Positions 53,173 through 61,912 of a stretch of DNA of 64,000 nucleotides are shown here, piece after piece. This DNA is from Methanoregulaceae archaeon (GTDB lineage Archaea; Halobacteriota; Methanomicrobia; Methanomicrobiales; Methanospirillaceae). The DNA is taken from positions 31,302 through 95,301 of the forward strand of contig JAJFVA010000011.1 in assembly GCA_021371995.1 (NCBI GenBank), read 5' to 3'. Each line of letters begins with the position of its first letter. Positions within the stretch are counted from its first letter, which is position 1. A program made the position numbers and the translations under genes. The notes beneath the pieces were generated by a model. That model saw only the letters and a list, made by a program, of their open reading frames with translations, was not told the origin of the DNA and did not search any database.

Positions 53173-54132
53173 ATGAAAGAACCTAATCCTCTGCAGGTGA
53201 TCCTGTTTTTCGTGCTCGTAGCACCAGGTATCTACCTCCTGTATACCTGGGCAGCGGGAACCGGTCCGGCTGCGTATCTCTGGGCAGGGATTATCGCTGC
53301 CATCATCGCCCTGCTCATCGCCGGGTCGCTAAAGATCGCTGATCAGTGGGAGAAAGCAGTCGTGCTCAGGCTCGGGCGTTTCACCGGTCTTCGGGGACCA
53401 GGACCTTTCTTCATCGTGCCGTTCGCCGAAAGGGTCGCATACTGGATCGATCTCCGGGTGATCACGACCTCTTTCCGGGCAGAAAAAACACTCACGAAAG
53501 ATACCGTGCCGGTCGATGTAGAAGCAGTCCTGTTCTGGAAAGTCCTCGACCCAGAGAGAGCGTCGCTCGAGGTGGAGGACTACCGGACTGCCATCAGCTG
53601 GGCATCGCAGACCGCACTTCGCGAGGTTATCGGGAAGTCATTCCTTTCAGAGATGCTTGAAGGGCGGGAGAAACTCGATGCGGTGCTCCAGAAGATTATC
53701 GATACGAGGACCGAGCAGTGGGGAATCCACGTCAGTTCGGTCGAGATACGCGATGTGATCATCCCTCCTGAGCTCCAGGACGCCATGTCCATGCAGGCAC
53801 AGGCCGAGCGTGAACGTCAGGCCCGGGTTATCCTTGGTGATTCGGAACGGCAGATTGCCGAGAAATTCGAAGAAGCGGCGCGGACCTATGAGAATAACCC
53901 TACAGCGCTCCACCTCAGGGCGATGAACATGCTTTACGAGGGGCTCAAGGTGAAGGATAATGCCACACTCGTGATCGTCCCGGCTTCGGTTCTTGAGACC
54001 ATGAACCTCGGATCAACAACCGGCCTTGTCTCCCTTGCAAAATTACAGGAACTCGAAAGAAAGAAAAAGCCACCCGTTGCAGAGGAAGAGTCACGGGACA
54101 GGGCTGAAGAAGGAAAAAAATCAGCTGAATAG
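53173..54132 (+). CDS. Stomatin/slipin family SPFH protein
   Basis: The 319-residue protein has N-terminal hydrophobic segments (about residues 9-30 and 36-53) and the SPFH domain (EKAVVLRLGRFTGLRGPGPFF, then VDVEAVLFWKVLDPERA). A C-terminal coiled coil with QAQAERERQARVILGDSER and a Lys/Glu-rich tail follow. Slipins form membrane-microdomain scaffolds. The NfeD-type protease that often accompanies them is not adjacent; it is convergent with the permease gene. Confidence 0.9.
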   Translation: MKEPNPLQVILFFVLVAPGIYLLYTWAAGTGPAAYLWAGIIAAIIALLIAGSLKIADQWEKAVVLRLGRFTGLRGPGPFFIVPFAERVAYWIDLRVITTSFRAEKTLTKDTVPVDVEAVLFWKVLDPERASLEVEDYRTAISWASQTALREVIGKSFLSEMLEGREKLDAVLQKIIDTRTEQWGIHVSSVEIRDVIIPPELQDAMSMQAQAERERQARVILGDSERQIAEKFEEAARTYENNPTALHLRAMNMLYEGLKVKDNATLVIVPASVLETMNLGSTTGLVSLAKLQELERKKKPPVAEEESRDRAEEGKKSAE

Positions 54133-54168
54133 ATCATTTCTTCTCCTTTTTTCCAAAAGCTGTTATGA

Positions 54169-55392
54169 TTAGAACGAAAGAAAAACCGAATAGACGAGAA
54201 TGTTCAGGACCGTCAGAGGCAGTCCGAGTTTGAGAAATTCCAGGAACGTGAGGGTCACGCCCTGGCGTTCCGCGTTCTGTATTACAATGACGTTGCTTGC
54301 AGCACCAAGGATGGTAAGATTGCCGGCTATTGTGCTTCCCGCTGCAAGGGCGAGCATCTCCTGGACCGACATCCCCTGCTGGATGATCAGGGGCTGAAAG
54401 AGGGCGACGAAGGGGACGTTTGAGATAAACTGGCTTATTACTACGCTCACCACCATGATCACAGGAACCGAAGTGACTGCCTTGACATCGATGGCCGACT
54501 GGAAGAAACCCGTGTCAAAGACGCTCTGCATCAGGACAAAAAGTGCTACAAAAAAGACAAGGGTGTACCAGTCAACCTTCCTTACCAGTTCTCCTCTCCT
54601 CGGGCTCAAAATGAGTAATGGAGCTGCCCCAGCAAGGGCGATCACCATAAGGGGGAGAGGGTTGTATCCGATAAAACCGCCTGCTACCCGGAATCCGATT
54701 AATGCAAGGACGATTCCCAGTGAAAGTGCCGTAAGCCGGGCAAGACCTGCATCCCTGACCGTTTCAGGCTGAATGTGGGCGGAACACTCCGGTGCGGGGG
54801 GATAAAAAGTCCGGACTACCACCCATGCGAGGATGAGGTTAATCAGGGTAGGTATCCCGAGATGAACCAGGAACGGGGTGAAGGCATCCCCGAGATCGGC
54901 ATAGGATGCAATCAGGAAATTCTGCGGGTTTCCGATCGGAGTGGCGACACTGCCGATCGTGATAGCAAAGCAGAGTGCGAGAAGGGCCCCTTTCCGGTCA
55001 ATCCCCCATGCGAAGGCAAGGGCGATCACCATGGGAGTGCCGATGACTGCGATAGTATCATTCATGAGCACTGCAGAAAACAACCCCATCACCATGATCA
55101 GCAGAAGGAGGAACTGGTCAGGATTCTTCGCCCGGGAAAAGATGCGGTGAGAGAGCGATGAGAGAAAACCGCTCTCCTGCACGGCTACCCCGATGACAAA
55201 CATCCCGAAAAGAAAGAGCATCACGTCGGCATTGATGGCAGACAGTGCTGCTGCCGGCGTAATCTGCCCGAACAGGAGAACAGCAATCGCTCCTGCCAGC
55301 ATGATCTGCCAGATACGGAGGGTATACCTGCCTATCTGCCGGATTGCAATGAGGAGAAAGACGATGACAAGGACAATAACAGGGATGAACAT
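54169..55392 (-). CDS. SLC13/ArsB-type membrane permease
   Basis: The 407-residue protein has about ten hydrophobic helices and family landmarks MNDTIAVIGTPMVIALA, ATPIGNPQNFLIAS and ISNVPFVALFQPLI. These match the ArsB/NhaD/CitT superfamily of anion or sodium-coupled transporters. The substrate cannot be fixed; no ArsA or ArsR is near. It lies 20 bp downstream of the riboflavin reductase gene. Confidence 0.83.
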   Translation of the reverse strand: MFIPVIVLVIVFLLIAIRQIGRYTLRIWQIMLAGAIAVLLFGQITPAAALSAINADVMLFLFGMFVIGVAVQESGFLSSLSHRIFSRAKNPDQFLLLLIMVMGLFSAVLMNDTIAVIGTPMVIALAFAWGIDRKGALLALCFAITIGSVATPIGNPQNFLIASYADLGDAFTPFLVHLGIPTLINLILAWVVVRTFYPPAPECSAHIQPETVRDAGLARLTALSLGIVLALIGFRVAGGFIGYNPLPLMVIALAGAAPLLILSPRRGELVRKVDWYTLVFFVALFVLMQSVFDTGFFQSAIDVKAVTSVPVIMVVSVVISQFISNVPFVALFQPLIIQQGMSVQEMLALAAGSTIAGNLTILGAASNVIVIQNAERQGVTLTFLEFLKLGLPLTVLNILVYSVFLSF

Positions 55393-55412
55393 CAGGTTTT
55401 TCCTGGGTACGA

Positions 55413-56099
55413 TCAGGTGCCTTGTCTCTCCACCATCCAGGTAAGGAGTATCCCTGAATCCATCCGCTCAAATCCAAAGAGTGAGAGACGGATGAAATTC
55501 GTTTCATCGATAAAACCCTCTCCGTCAGTAAGGGTTGGTGCACGTACCCCCCCGATCACCATGTTTCCCACGTAGCAGGTGAGCTTGTCCACGAGACCTG
55601 CACGGAAGAGCGCCCATATCAGGGTACCTCCCCCTTCTACCATGAGTGTCCTGATTCCCATGTCATAGAGCCGGGAGAGGAGAAGGGACAGGTCAACCTC
55701 CTTCTCTCCTGCAACAATTACCGTGGCATACTTTGACAGTGCATCTTTTTTCTCTGTTTCTGCCTGGAGAGAACAGGCGATGATTCGCTCTCCCTTCCCT
55801 TTGTGGAGGATCGCTGCATCTGTCGGGGTTCGTGCCCGGCTGTCCACAACGATTCTTACCGGGTTTTCGTCATTTCCTCTCTCCCGTCTTTCAGCCACCA
55901 GTGCAGGTGATTTTACCGTCAGCGATGGGTCATCGGCAAGCACGGTCCCTATTCCTACCATGACCGCATCGCTCTCTGCTTTTATCCTGTCCACCCGTGA
56001 AAAATCTGATGAACCTGATATTTTCACCTGCCTCCGCTCGCGGGTTGAGAGTTTGCCGTCGGCACTCATCGCGACGTTGACATGGACAAAGGGGCGCAT
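55413..56099 (-). CDS. arfC: Diaminopyrimidinone ribosyl-phosphate reductase (archaeal RibD-C type)
   Basis: The 228-residue enzyme has the RibD C-terminal reductase fold: RPFVHVNVAMSADGKLS, DAVMVGIGTVLADDPSLTV, RIVVDSRARTP and TLMVEGGGTLIWAL. In archaeal riboflavin and F420 precursor synthesis it reduces the ribosyl group before deamination, using NADPH. It is a stand-alone reductase without the deaminase domain, as in archaea and fungi. The ATG at 56099 gives the canonical N-terminus. Confidence 0.9.
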   Translation of the reverse strand: MRPFVHVNVAMSADGKLSTRERRQVKISGSSDFSRVDRIKAESDAVMVGIGTVLADDPSLTVKSPALVAERRERGNDENPVRIVVDSRARTPTDAAILHKGKGERIIACSLQAETEKKDALSKYATVIVAGEKEVDLSLLLSRLYDMGIRTLMVEGGGTLIWALFRAGLVDKLTCYVGNMVIGGVRAPTLTDGEGFIDETNFIRLSLFGFERMDSGILLTWMVERQGT

Positions 56100-56292
56100 G
56101 CACAATCATTGGTCAGTGCCGCTCTTCAAGATTACCGGAAAAGCAACTCTCACGAATGGTTTTAAGGGTCTTCCCTTCCACCCGATTTCAGGACAAAAGA
56201 GTCAAGAATTGCCCTTTTCGATATCTTGAAAAAAATGTTTCAGATTGAGATGAGGCCAGGGGCGGCAGACTCGCATTCCCCTTGATACAGGA

Positions 56293-56898
56293 TCAGGAAG
56301 AGAACAGGGCTCCGGAGAGATAGTAGACTCCGAACAGGATGAGGGAGATGCCGCAGATCCCGAGAATCCAACGATACGTACTTTCGCTGAAGATGAAACG
56401 CCCGCGATGTACGCTAACCGATACCAGCGTGAACCATCCGAGATCGGCAGCCCAGTGACCGAGGATGAATGCGATCGCAAGGATAATTCCCCCAGTGTAT
56501 GCCCCGATCAGCAGTGCACTTCCCACCGTGAACCACCAGATCCAGAAATACGGGTTCGAGATACTGGTGATAACCCCTGCGAGAAACGGCTGAGCAATTT
56601 CTGCCGGCTCCTTTGTAAGATCAATCCTGGCACTCCGTGCCTCCCATACGGTCATGCCCCCAAATACCAGGAGGGCAATCCCCCCGATGCCGGCAATCAC
56701 CCATGAATACTCCCCGATTACCACGCTCAGGCCTGCTATGATGAGGATGACCATGAAGAGTTCAACTGCAGCATGCCCGAGGGTCACCCGGGGCCCCGCG
56801 CTCCACCCGCCTTTGAGCGATGCATTGATGGTGGCAACCAGGGTCGGCCCTGGTGCAAGTGCGCCGGTAAGCCCTACGAGAAAGCCGAGCATGAGCAT
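56293..56898 (-). CDS. LysE-family amino-acid exporter
   Basis: The 201-residue protein has six hydrophobic helices and the N-terminal GFLVGLTGALAPGPTLVATINASLKGGW motif of LysE/RhtB exporters (quoted in part: PGPTLVATINASL). It exports amino acids or related compounds; the substrate is unknown. It is isolated from its neighbours by more than 180 bp on each side. Confidence 0.85.
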   Translation of the reverse strand: MLMLGFLVGLTGALAPGPTLVATINASLKGGWSAGPRVTLGHAAVELFMVILIIAGLSVVIGEYSWVIAGIGGIALLVFGGMTVWEARSARIDLTKEPAEIAQPFLAGVITSISNPYFWIWWFTVGSALLIGAYTGGIILAIAFILGHWAADLGWFTLVSVSVHRGRFIFSESTYRWILGICGISLILFGVYYLSGALFSS

Positions 56899-57172
56899 TT
56901 CGACAAGCGGATTCAGATTTACCAGCCTTCACAGACTATAATCGTTACTCTCCCAATTATGTTCGCTTGAGGGCTCATAATGGCGTAAATAATTATTCCC
57001 GGCCCCTGTCCTCTTTAAACAGGAATTCCAGGCTTTCCTGCTGAATTAGTCTTATTTCCCTTTACGCGGTCGGTGCGCCGGGACTTCAGGACTGAGTAGT
57101 GTATTTCCATGGTTACCCGAAAAAGAGAATACTATTCAGCACCAATACTCCACCCTCAAACCAGGTGAAAAT

Positions 57173-57589
57173 ATGGGAATCTTTGACAAGTTACGGGGAA
57201 GTAAAAGTATCCAGCTGACCCCGAAATCGGCCCTTATCGGAGCTGCAATCACGGTGATTGCATCGGATGGCGTACTTGATGAAGCTGAACTTGGCGATCT
57301 GGCCAAGATTGCCAGGGGAGACAAGAATGCCGTGAACGACGCCGTTCAGGTGCTCCAGGGCAACTCAATACCGGAAACCATGGATCTTATCGCAAACTGC
57401 CTCAATGAGAAGCAGAGAATGGCCGCAATGGCAATCCTTCTCGACCTTGCAATGGCAGACGGCATCCTCGCAGGAAATGAACAGAAGATCCTCCAGCAGT
57501 ACATGGAAAAATTCGGCATCTCTGAAGCGGCAATAAAACCGGTCATTGATGCGATTGCTCTTAAGAACGATTTTTCGGTCTTCTCTTAA
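57173..57589 (+). CDS. TerB-like protein
   Basis: This 138-residue, all-helical protein resembles the TerB/tellurite-resistance fold, with two copies of an acidic helix-turn pattern: AASDGVLDEAELG-like and MADGILAGNEQKI-like segments. A metal-binding or signalling role is usual for the fold. The ATG follows CCAGGTGAAAAT. No other ter genes are nearby. Confidence 0.7.
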   Translation: MGIFDKLRGSKSIQLTPKSALIGAAITVIASDGVLDEAELGDLAKIARGDKNAVNDAVQVLQGNSIPETMDLIANCLNEKQRMAAMAILLDLAMADGILAGNEQKILQQYMEKFGISEAAIKPVIDAIALKNDFSVFS

Positions 57590-57596
57590 CCCCTTT

Positions 57597-58364
57597 TTAC
57601 CGCTTTTCATTACCGTGGATTGTCTTTTGCAATGTTGTGCCAGCTTTTATCATCCAGCGTTCGAAGGTTCCCTGAAAATACACCATGACTTCGATCTCCA
57701 CTCCCTCCCGGGACAGCCGTAAACCGTCATCGTACTTTTTCCTGACATTCCGGAGACCATGCTCAAGGAAATATTGCCCGGTATATTCGAGGTATGCAAT
57801 TTCATGGATAAGGACCGCCTCTTCAAAAGCCTTAGTCTCAAGAGCGTGGTTCACTGCCTCTTCTTCTGAAATGGGAGCATGATACGTTCCATGCTGGTCA
57901 AGTCCGCTGATCTGGCGCCAGTCAACATTCCCTTCTTCATCCGGCTCCTGGTGGAGCATGTAAGGGTACACCCGGCATACTGCAGGCCTCTTTTCATAAA
58001 TCCTGCACCTGCGGTCTTTGAGAAAGTGACAGGATCCTTCAGGATCCCCGCGTGATCGAATCGTATACCCGGAAGCATAGTACGTTCCATGCTGGTCGCA
58101 GAAATCGAGAAGCGGAACCGGTTCCAGTGCCTCCGGCTCACATGCCCGGATCCGCATGGCATCTTCATCAAGGAGAAGGACATGCCCGTTGAATTCCCTC
58201 GTGCAGCAACGCGCGCAGCAATCGCAGTGGAATCCGACATCGGCGATAATCGTGGCAAGATCACGGGAAGTATATGCACGCAATGCCGCGAGCTCCCCAT
58301 ACCGTGAAGTGAGAAGGGATAGGAGGGGGGGAGGGATTTGGGTTCCTTTTTCCATGCCTGCCAT
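57597..58364 (-). CDS. YkgJ-family cysteine-cluster protein
   Basis: The 255-residue protein has the N-terminal CDCCARCCTREF cluster (about residues 47-58) and a second set, CHFLKDRRCRIYEKRPAVCRVYP, which together form the CxxC/CxxxxxxC metal or Fe-S site of YkgJ/DUF3109-like proteins. It is convergent with the TerB-like gene (7 bp apart). Start choice is uncertain among 58376 (GTG), 58364 and 58355. Confidence 0.8.
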   Translation of the reverse strand: MAGMEKGTQIPPPLLSLLTSRYGELAALRAYTSRDLATIIADVGFHCDCCARCCTREFNGHVLLLDEDAMRIRACEPEALEPVPLLDFCDQHGTYYASGYTIRSRGDPEGSCHFLKDRRCRIYEKRPAVCRVYPYMLHQEPDEEGNVDWRQISGLDQHGTYHAPISEEEAVNHALETKAFEEAVLIHEIAYLEYTGQYFLEHGLRNVRKKYDDGLRLSREGVEIEVMVYFQGTFERWMIKAGTTLQKTIHGNEKR

Positions 58365-58461
58365 GTACGTTGCCACTCAAGGGCAAAAAACCAGGGTTCT
58401 GACCCCAACCTTCTGTGAGCAGTCCCGAAAACCTATGCTCTTTGAAATCAAATTTTTATGA

Positions 58462-59319
58462 ATGGAAATCCGGGACTGCCCTGTCATACTGGTTCATGGC
58501 TGGAAGAGCCATCCCGGGATCTGGAAACGGTTTCTTCCGCTCCTCGCTGATACATCGCTTCCGGTATGGAATTTCGGATACGATGGATTGAATGGTGCTT
58601 CCCTTGCAGATCTGGCTGCCGCCCTCCAGCAGTTCATTTGTGAAAAGCAGGATGAAACTGGATACGAGGGACCGATCGATATTGTGGGGCACTGCATGGG
58701 GACCTGTGTTGCACGGTACATGCTGGAGGTTATTGACGGCGAGGTGCAAAGCATGGATGTGAGACAGCTGATAGGTCTTGGTCCCCCGAATAATGGATCT
58801 TCGATCGCAGAACTGTTCTGTGATCCAATTCACGGTTCCGGCAAGATCAGGGAACTCTCCGGATCATTTTTCCCGCACGGCTGTAATCCCGTCACTGACA
58901 CGATAGTCCAGGAATTTCGGCCCGGAAGCAGAAGGATGCGAATACTGGCATCGGCAGGTCTTCGTCAGGATATTACCTACCGGATCATCCTTACGGGAAA
59001 TCCCGGAAGAGATCCCAGGTTCTTCCCGGCGTTTGATGGAATGACCTGGGAGTATTCACGGGAAAATGGATGGAAGAGAACATATCTGGGTGACGGGATC
59101 GTTCCCCACACTGATTCATTTATCGAAGGGGTCGGGCTCGATATCCTTCCAGTCTCCGGGAACGGATTCGTGCATGATCCCACCCTATACTGCCATTTCA
59201 ACCTGCCGAAGAACCCGGAGATAATGCAGCGGGTGATGGAGTACCTTTCCGATCCTGCCACCCACCCGCACTCAGTCTGCCCGAACCATAATACACTGCG
59301 GATGGAAACACCTGAGTGA
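58462..59319 (+). CDS. Alpha/beta hydrolase with Cys nucleophile
   Basis: The 285-residue protein has the hydrolase fold: HGWKSHPGIW (oxyanion loop) near residue 12, the nucleophile elbow GHCMGTC with C78 in place of Ser, and later a charged TYLGDGIVPHTDSF segment and a His in GFVHDPT. The family normally uses GxSxG, so C78 is notable; either a Cys nucleophile works or the protein is not a hydrolase. It has no signal peptide. It stands alone. Confidence 0.75.
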   Translation: MEIRDCPVILVHGWKSHPGIWKRFLPLLADTSLPVWNFGYDGLNGASLADLAAALQQFICEKQDETGYEGPIDIVGHCMGTCVARYMLEVIDGEVQSMDVRQLIGLGPPNNGSSIAELFCDPIHGSGKIRELSGSFFPHGCNPVTDTIVQEFRPGSRRMRILASAGLRQDITYRIILTGNPGRDPRFFPAFDGMTWEYSRENGWKRTYLGDGIVPHTDSFIEGVGLDILPVSGNGFVHDPTLYCHFNLPKNPEIMQRVMEYLSDPATHPHSVCPNHNTLRMETPE

Positions 59320-59573
59320 TCGGTCGCAACCTGCGTCCGGATAACATAAGATCAGCCTGTCCTTCCGGGAATTCTGGTATTATTTCAAATCGTTTGATCT
59401 CAACACTTCAAAAGGATCTCTCCATCAAGCGGCCATTGCCAGTATAATGTGTGCAATGCCAACCCGCTGAACGGAGCGTTTACCTGACGCAGCAGTTCTG
59501 ACCTGTTAAATAGTTCTCATAAGGGGAAAATTATTATAAGCGGTGTAATAATAGAGTCCACAGGAGTTGTGAA

Positions 59574-59921
59574 ATGAATTCCTCTCTTTCCCTTCGTTGT
59601 CTAACTATGATTGCACTCGTTTCTTTCCTGTGCATTACAGTGACAACAACAGCCAGCCTCCTTTCACTGAGTGGCGAAGATACCTACAACTCGGTTTTTC
59701 CTGATTACAAGTCAACAGGAACTGCTATATCCGTATTTCCTGAATATAAATTCACTAGACTCAATATTACAGATCTCCCTGATTATAAGCCATTTACAAC
59801 CGGCATATCGGAAATTCCTAAATACAGGCGACCTGACATTGGTATAACCGATCTTCCCGATTATAAGCGGCCATCCATCGGCATATCAGAAATTCCTGGC
59901 TTCAAGAGGGCGGGATTATAG
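59574..59921 (+). CDS. Secreted protein of six 13-residue repeats
   Basis: The 115-residue product begins with a Sec-type signal peptide (residues 1-28, hydrophobic core TMIALVSFLCITV). Residues 41-115 are five full repeats of 13 residues plus one of 10, with consensus hhP-x-Y-K/R-xxxx-G-I-S/T and alternating first residues (VFP, VFP, DLP, EIP, DLP, EIP). Every unit has Pro at position 3 and Tyr or Phe at 5. A TATA-like TTATTATAAG and an AGGAG ribosome-binding site precede the ATG. No family is recognised. Confidence 0.7.
   Translation: MNSSLSLRCLTMIALVSFLCITVTTTASLLSLSGEDTYNSVFPDYKSTGTAISVFPEYKFTRLNITDLPDYKPFTTGISEIPKYRRPDIGITDLPDYKRPSIGISEIPGFKRAGL
59694..59918 (+). repeat. 39-bp coding repeats (13-residue units)
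   Basis: Six head-to-tail units of about 39 bp encode the 13-residue repeats. The last four pair as DLP/EIP units of 78 bp, indicating duplication of a two-unit block. The units have diverged at the DNA level, so they are not a fresh expansion. Confidence 0.75.
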
Positions 59922-60229
59922 TCCTTCTGACCTGCCAATTTTTTCGTAGTAGGAACGCGGGCTTATCTATCCTAAGTATATCGGAAGATGAACATCCCGA
60001 TCACCATCAACAGGAGTCAGGAGAGTAAATCTTAATGAGGAGTATTTTACAAAAAAAAAGAGAGAATATTATAATTTAAAACATGCCTCAGCCCGGCGTC
60101 CAGAAGGAGCGTAAAAATCGCTCCGATTTGCATCCGCGCAAAAATTGATACAAAGCACAAAGGTTGATCTATAAAGATACCTGTCATTGTAACGAGGGTG
60201 CCGCACTTCTTCCCCTTGAATTTACTAAA
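59922..60229. other. Intergenic stretch between accessory genes
   Basis: The 308 bp contain AT-rich tracts, an 11-residue-type frame too short to support and a perfect hairpin at 60106-60124. Nothing else is recognised. Confidence 0.5.
60106..60124. other. Perfect hairpin
   Basis: GGAGCG and CGCTCC form a 6-bp stem around a 7-base TAAAAAT loop. It is not followed by a T tract on the plus strand. It might be a transcript end or a regulator site for the AT-rich gene. Confidence 0.35.
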
Positions 60230-60904
60230 TTAGTGGTGTCGATAATCTGTCAAGATATCGTCAAATTTGAATTCCGTTTGAAGATTTTCAACAAGCTTGA
60301 AACACGTATCTGCAACAAACTTTTCATCGAGATTTAACTGTGCTAAATATTCCTGGACTTCGTAATTGTATTTTTCATATTCCGATTCTGGTTTAGTTTC
60401 AAATTCTTCAAGATAAATTACTTTAAAATTTGATGAAATTTCATTCGCGGTTTTAATTAAATCACTAATCCCCCACTTTAAATTAAACAACAATTCAATT
60501 GTGGGATCGTCAAATAGAGCAAGATTATTACTTATATTTTGGATATTGCTTAGAATTTGAGAGAGAAAACTATTCTCACTAATTCTCTTTGCCCTGCAAA
60601 GCATTTCTTTGTCTTCTCCATACTCAGGGCGATGACAAAAATGTATATTAGAATTTAAGGCGTCAATTGCCCCTTTGCATTCGATTTGTATTACTTTTGC
60701 CCATTTTCTTTTTATCTCCTCAATTTCTTTTTTTTTCTCATGAACCGATTTAAATTCATTAAGAAAAAAACCAACCAATAAAGAAATGAGTGCGATAGCC
60801 ACCCCGACAATCAAGTCTTGAGACAATAATATCACGTTATTTTTAGTTCTTGTTTTGCTTATCAATAAAATTGCTTTATCCTCATGTTTCTTCCAATATT
60901 CCAC
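60230..60904 (-). CDS. AT-rich membrane-anchored coiled-coil protein
   Basis: The 224-residue protein has one membrane segment (about residues 31-48, LIVGVAIALISLLVGFFL), a coiled-coil stretch (VHEKKKEIEEIKRKW) and a helical C-terminus. Its codons are very AT-rich, unlike its neighbours, which points to horizontal gain. No family is recognised. A phage-defence or toxin role is possible from context only. Confidence 0.65.
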   Translation of the reverse strand: MEYWKKHEDKAILLISKTRTKNNVILLSQDLIVGVAIALISLLVGFFLNEFKSVHEKKKEIEEIKRKWAKVIQIECKGAIDALNSNIHFCHRPEYGEDKEMLCRAKRISENSFLSQILSNIQNISNNLALFDDPTIELLFNLKWGISDLIKTANEISSNFKVIYLEEFETKPESEYEKYNYEVQEYLAQLNLDEKFVADTCFKLVENLQTEFKFDDILTDYRHH

Positions 60905-61084
60905 CCATGGAAATGAGATTTTATATCAGGGAAGTAACTAATTTTTGTCATAAAAGAGACCGATAGAGGACTATACCCCTTATTTTCAGAATTCTTTTCC
61001 TTTATCCGATACAGTAACGCTTTTCCTGACCCACTTTCAGAAGCTCCCGTTCATCCTTATTTCACCCATTCAGCCATGCTGGTG

Positions 61085-61115
61085 TGCATGTAACGACATC
61101 GATCGTTTACATGCA
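61085..61115. repeat. Long inverted repeat before accessory operon
   Basis: TGCATGTAACGA and TCGTTTACATGCA are near-perfect arms (one extra T in the second) around a 6-base CATCGA centre. The dyad ends 12 bp before a small gene. It may be an operator or a replication-origin hairpin of the integrated element. Confidence 0.55.
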
Positions 61116-61127
61116 GGAATGAAAAAC

Positions 61128-61262
61128 ATGGAACAACTCGTGGTCACACGGGAAGCAGTCGAGGCCTACGAACGCCGGACAGGATTTGTGGGCATCGGGG
61201 AGTTCTTTCTGCGGAAAGGACTCTTTGTCCTGAAGGACGGTGAAGCATGCAAAGAGAAGTAG
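61128..61262 (+). CDS. 44-residue protein of unknown function
   Basis: This frame encodes MEQLVVTREAVEAYERRTGF and a following VGIGEFFLRKGLFVLKDGE, with a short charged end. The ATG lies 12 bp after the inverted repeat, and codon use resembles the downstream element genes. It has no family resemblance that I recognise. An element-borne regulator is possible. Confidence 0.5.
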   Translation: MEQLVVTREAVEAYERRTGFVGIGEFFLRKGLFVLKDGEACKEK

Positions 61263-61389
61263 TGGGCTCCTCCAGACTTGACGTATCTTCCACAATAGCC
61301 AGTAAAGAGGAACCCAGAATATCCTCTCATTTCAGAATAAAAAAGGTATGGTTATCTGAAACATCCGATCGGCTTACAAGGGTGGCCTG

Positions 61390-61566
61390 ATGCCTATGGC
61401 ACAGCATTCCACCTCACCGGTCCCGCTCTACCTTCTCCCCCAAGCACTCTCTGATGAGATCAAGAAGTACGGGGATGCCATCGCCGAGGTAAGAGTCAAG
61501 CGGACCGCTGGTCACAACTACATCCTGCGGGTAAAACACGAGATGCGGGGTGAACGTAGTGACTGA
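61390..61566 (+). CDS. 58-residue protein of unknown function
   Basis: The frame starts MPMAQHSTSPVPLYLLPQAL and continues with a helical, charged segment to RGERSD. Its stop overlaps the GTG of the next gene, as in a compact virus- or plasmid-like operon. No family is recognised. ATG at 61396 is an alternative start. Confidence 0.55.
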   Translation: MPMAQHSTSPVPLYLLPQALSDEIKKYGDAIAEVRVKRTAGHNYILRVKHEMRGERSD

Positions 61567-61912
61567 ACCCGGGACACTCGCACTCGGCGAGAACGAGATC
61601 CTTCGCGTGGAGATTGACGGCGAGTCTTACCGGATTGAACCAATGGAGGTCCGGGCTCTTCTCTTCCATGGCCGGGTCGTCCCGATCATCCAGGTCCTGC
61701 GGAAGAGCTCGGGAGATGGAAAAGATGAACCCGAGCAGATCTCCATCGAGGGGCACGCCGCTATCAACAGGTCCGGGAAGGCGGTAATCCTCTACACACG
61801 AGCTGGGCATTTCATCATCCCTCTCGTGAGCTTCCAACGGGTCGCCAGGGGAGAGGCGGTCTCGGCCCCACTCTTTCCCCTCATCCCGGACTGCCAGGAC
61901 GGGTCCGTATGA
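61559..61912 (+). CDS. Beta-rich accessory protein of unknown function
   Basis: The 117-residue protein has alternating hydrophobic and polar residues (EILRVEIDGESYRIEPMEVRALL, AVILYTRAGHFIIPLVSF) and no membrane segment. The GTG at 61559 overlaps the preceding stop; GTG 61550 is an alternative. Its stop overlaps the ATG of the primase-helicase by 4 bp, so it is part of the same transcript. The family is not recognised. Confidence 0.6.
   Translation: MTEPGTLALGENEILRVEIDGESYRIEPMEVRALLFHGRVVPIIQVLRKSSGDGKDEPEQISIEGHAAINRSGKAVILYTRAGHFIIPLVSFQRVARGEAVSAPLFPLIPDCQDGSV

Noticed and set aside
60083..60148. 21-residue frame across the hairpin
   Set aside because: Too short and without a ribosome-binding site; the hairpin explains the pattern better.
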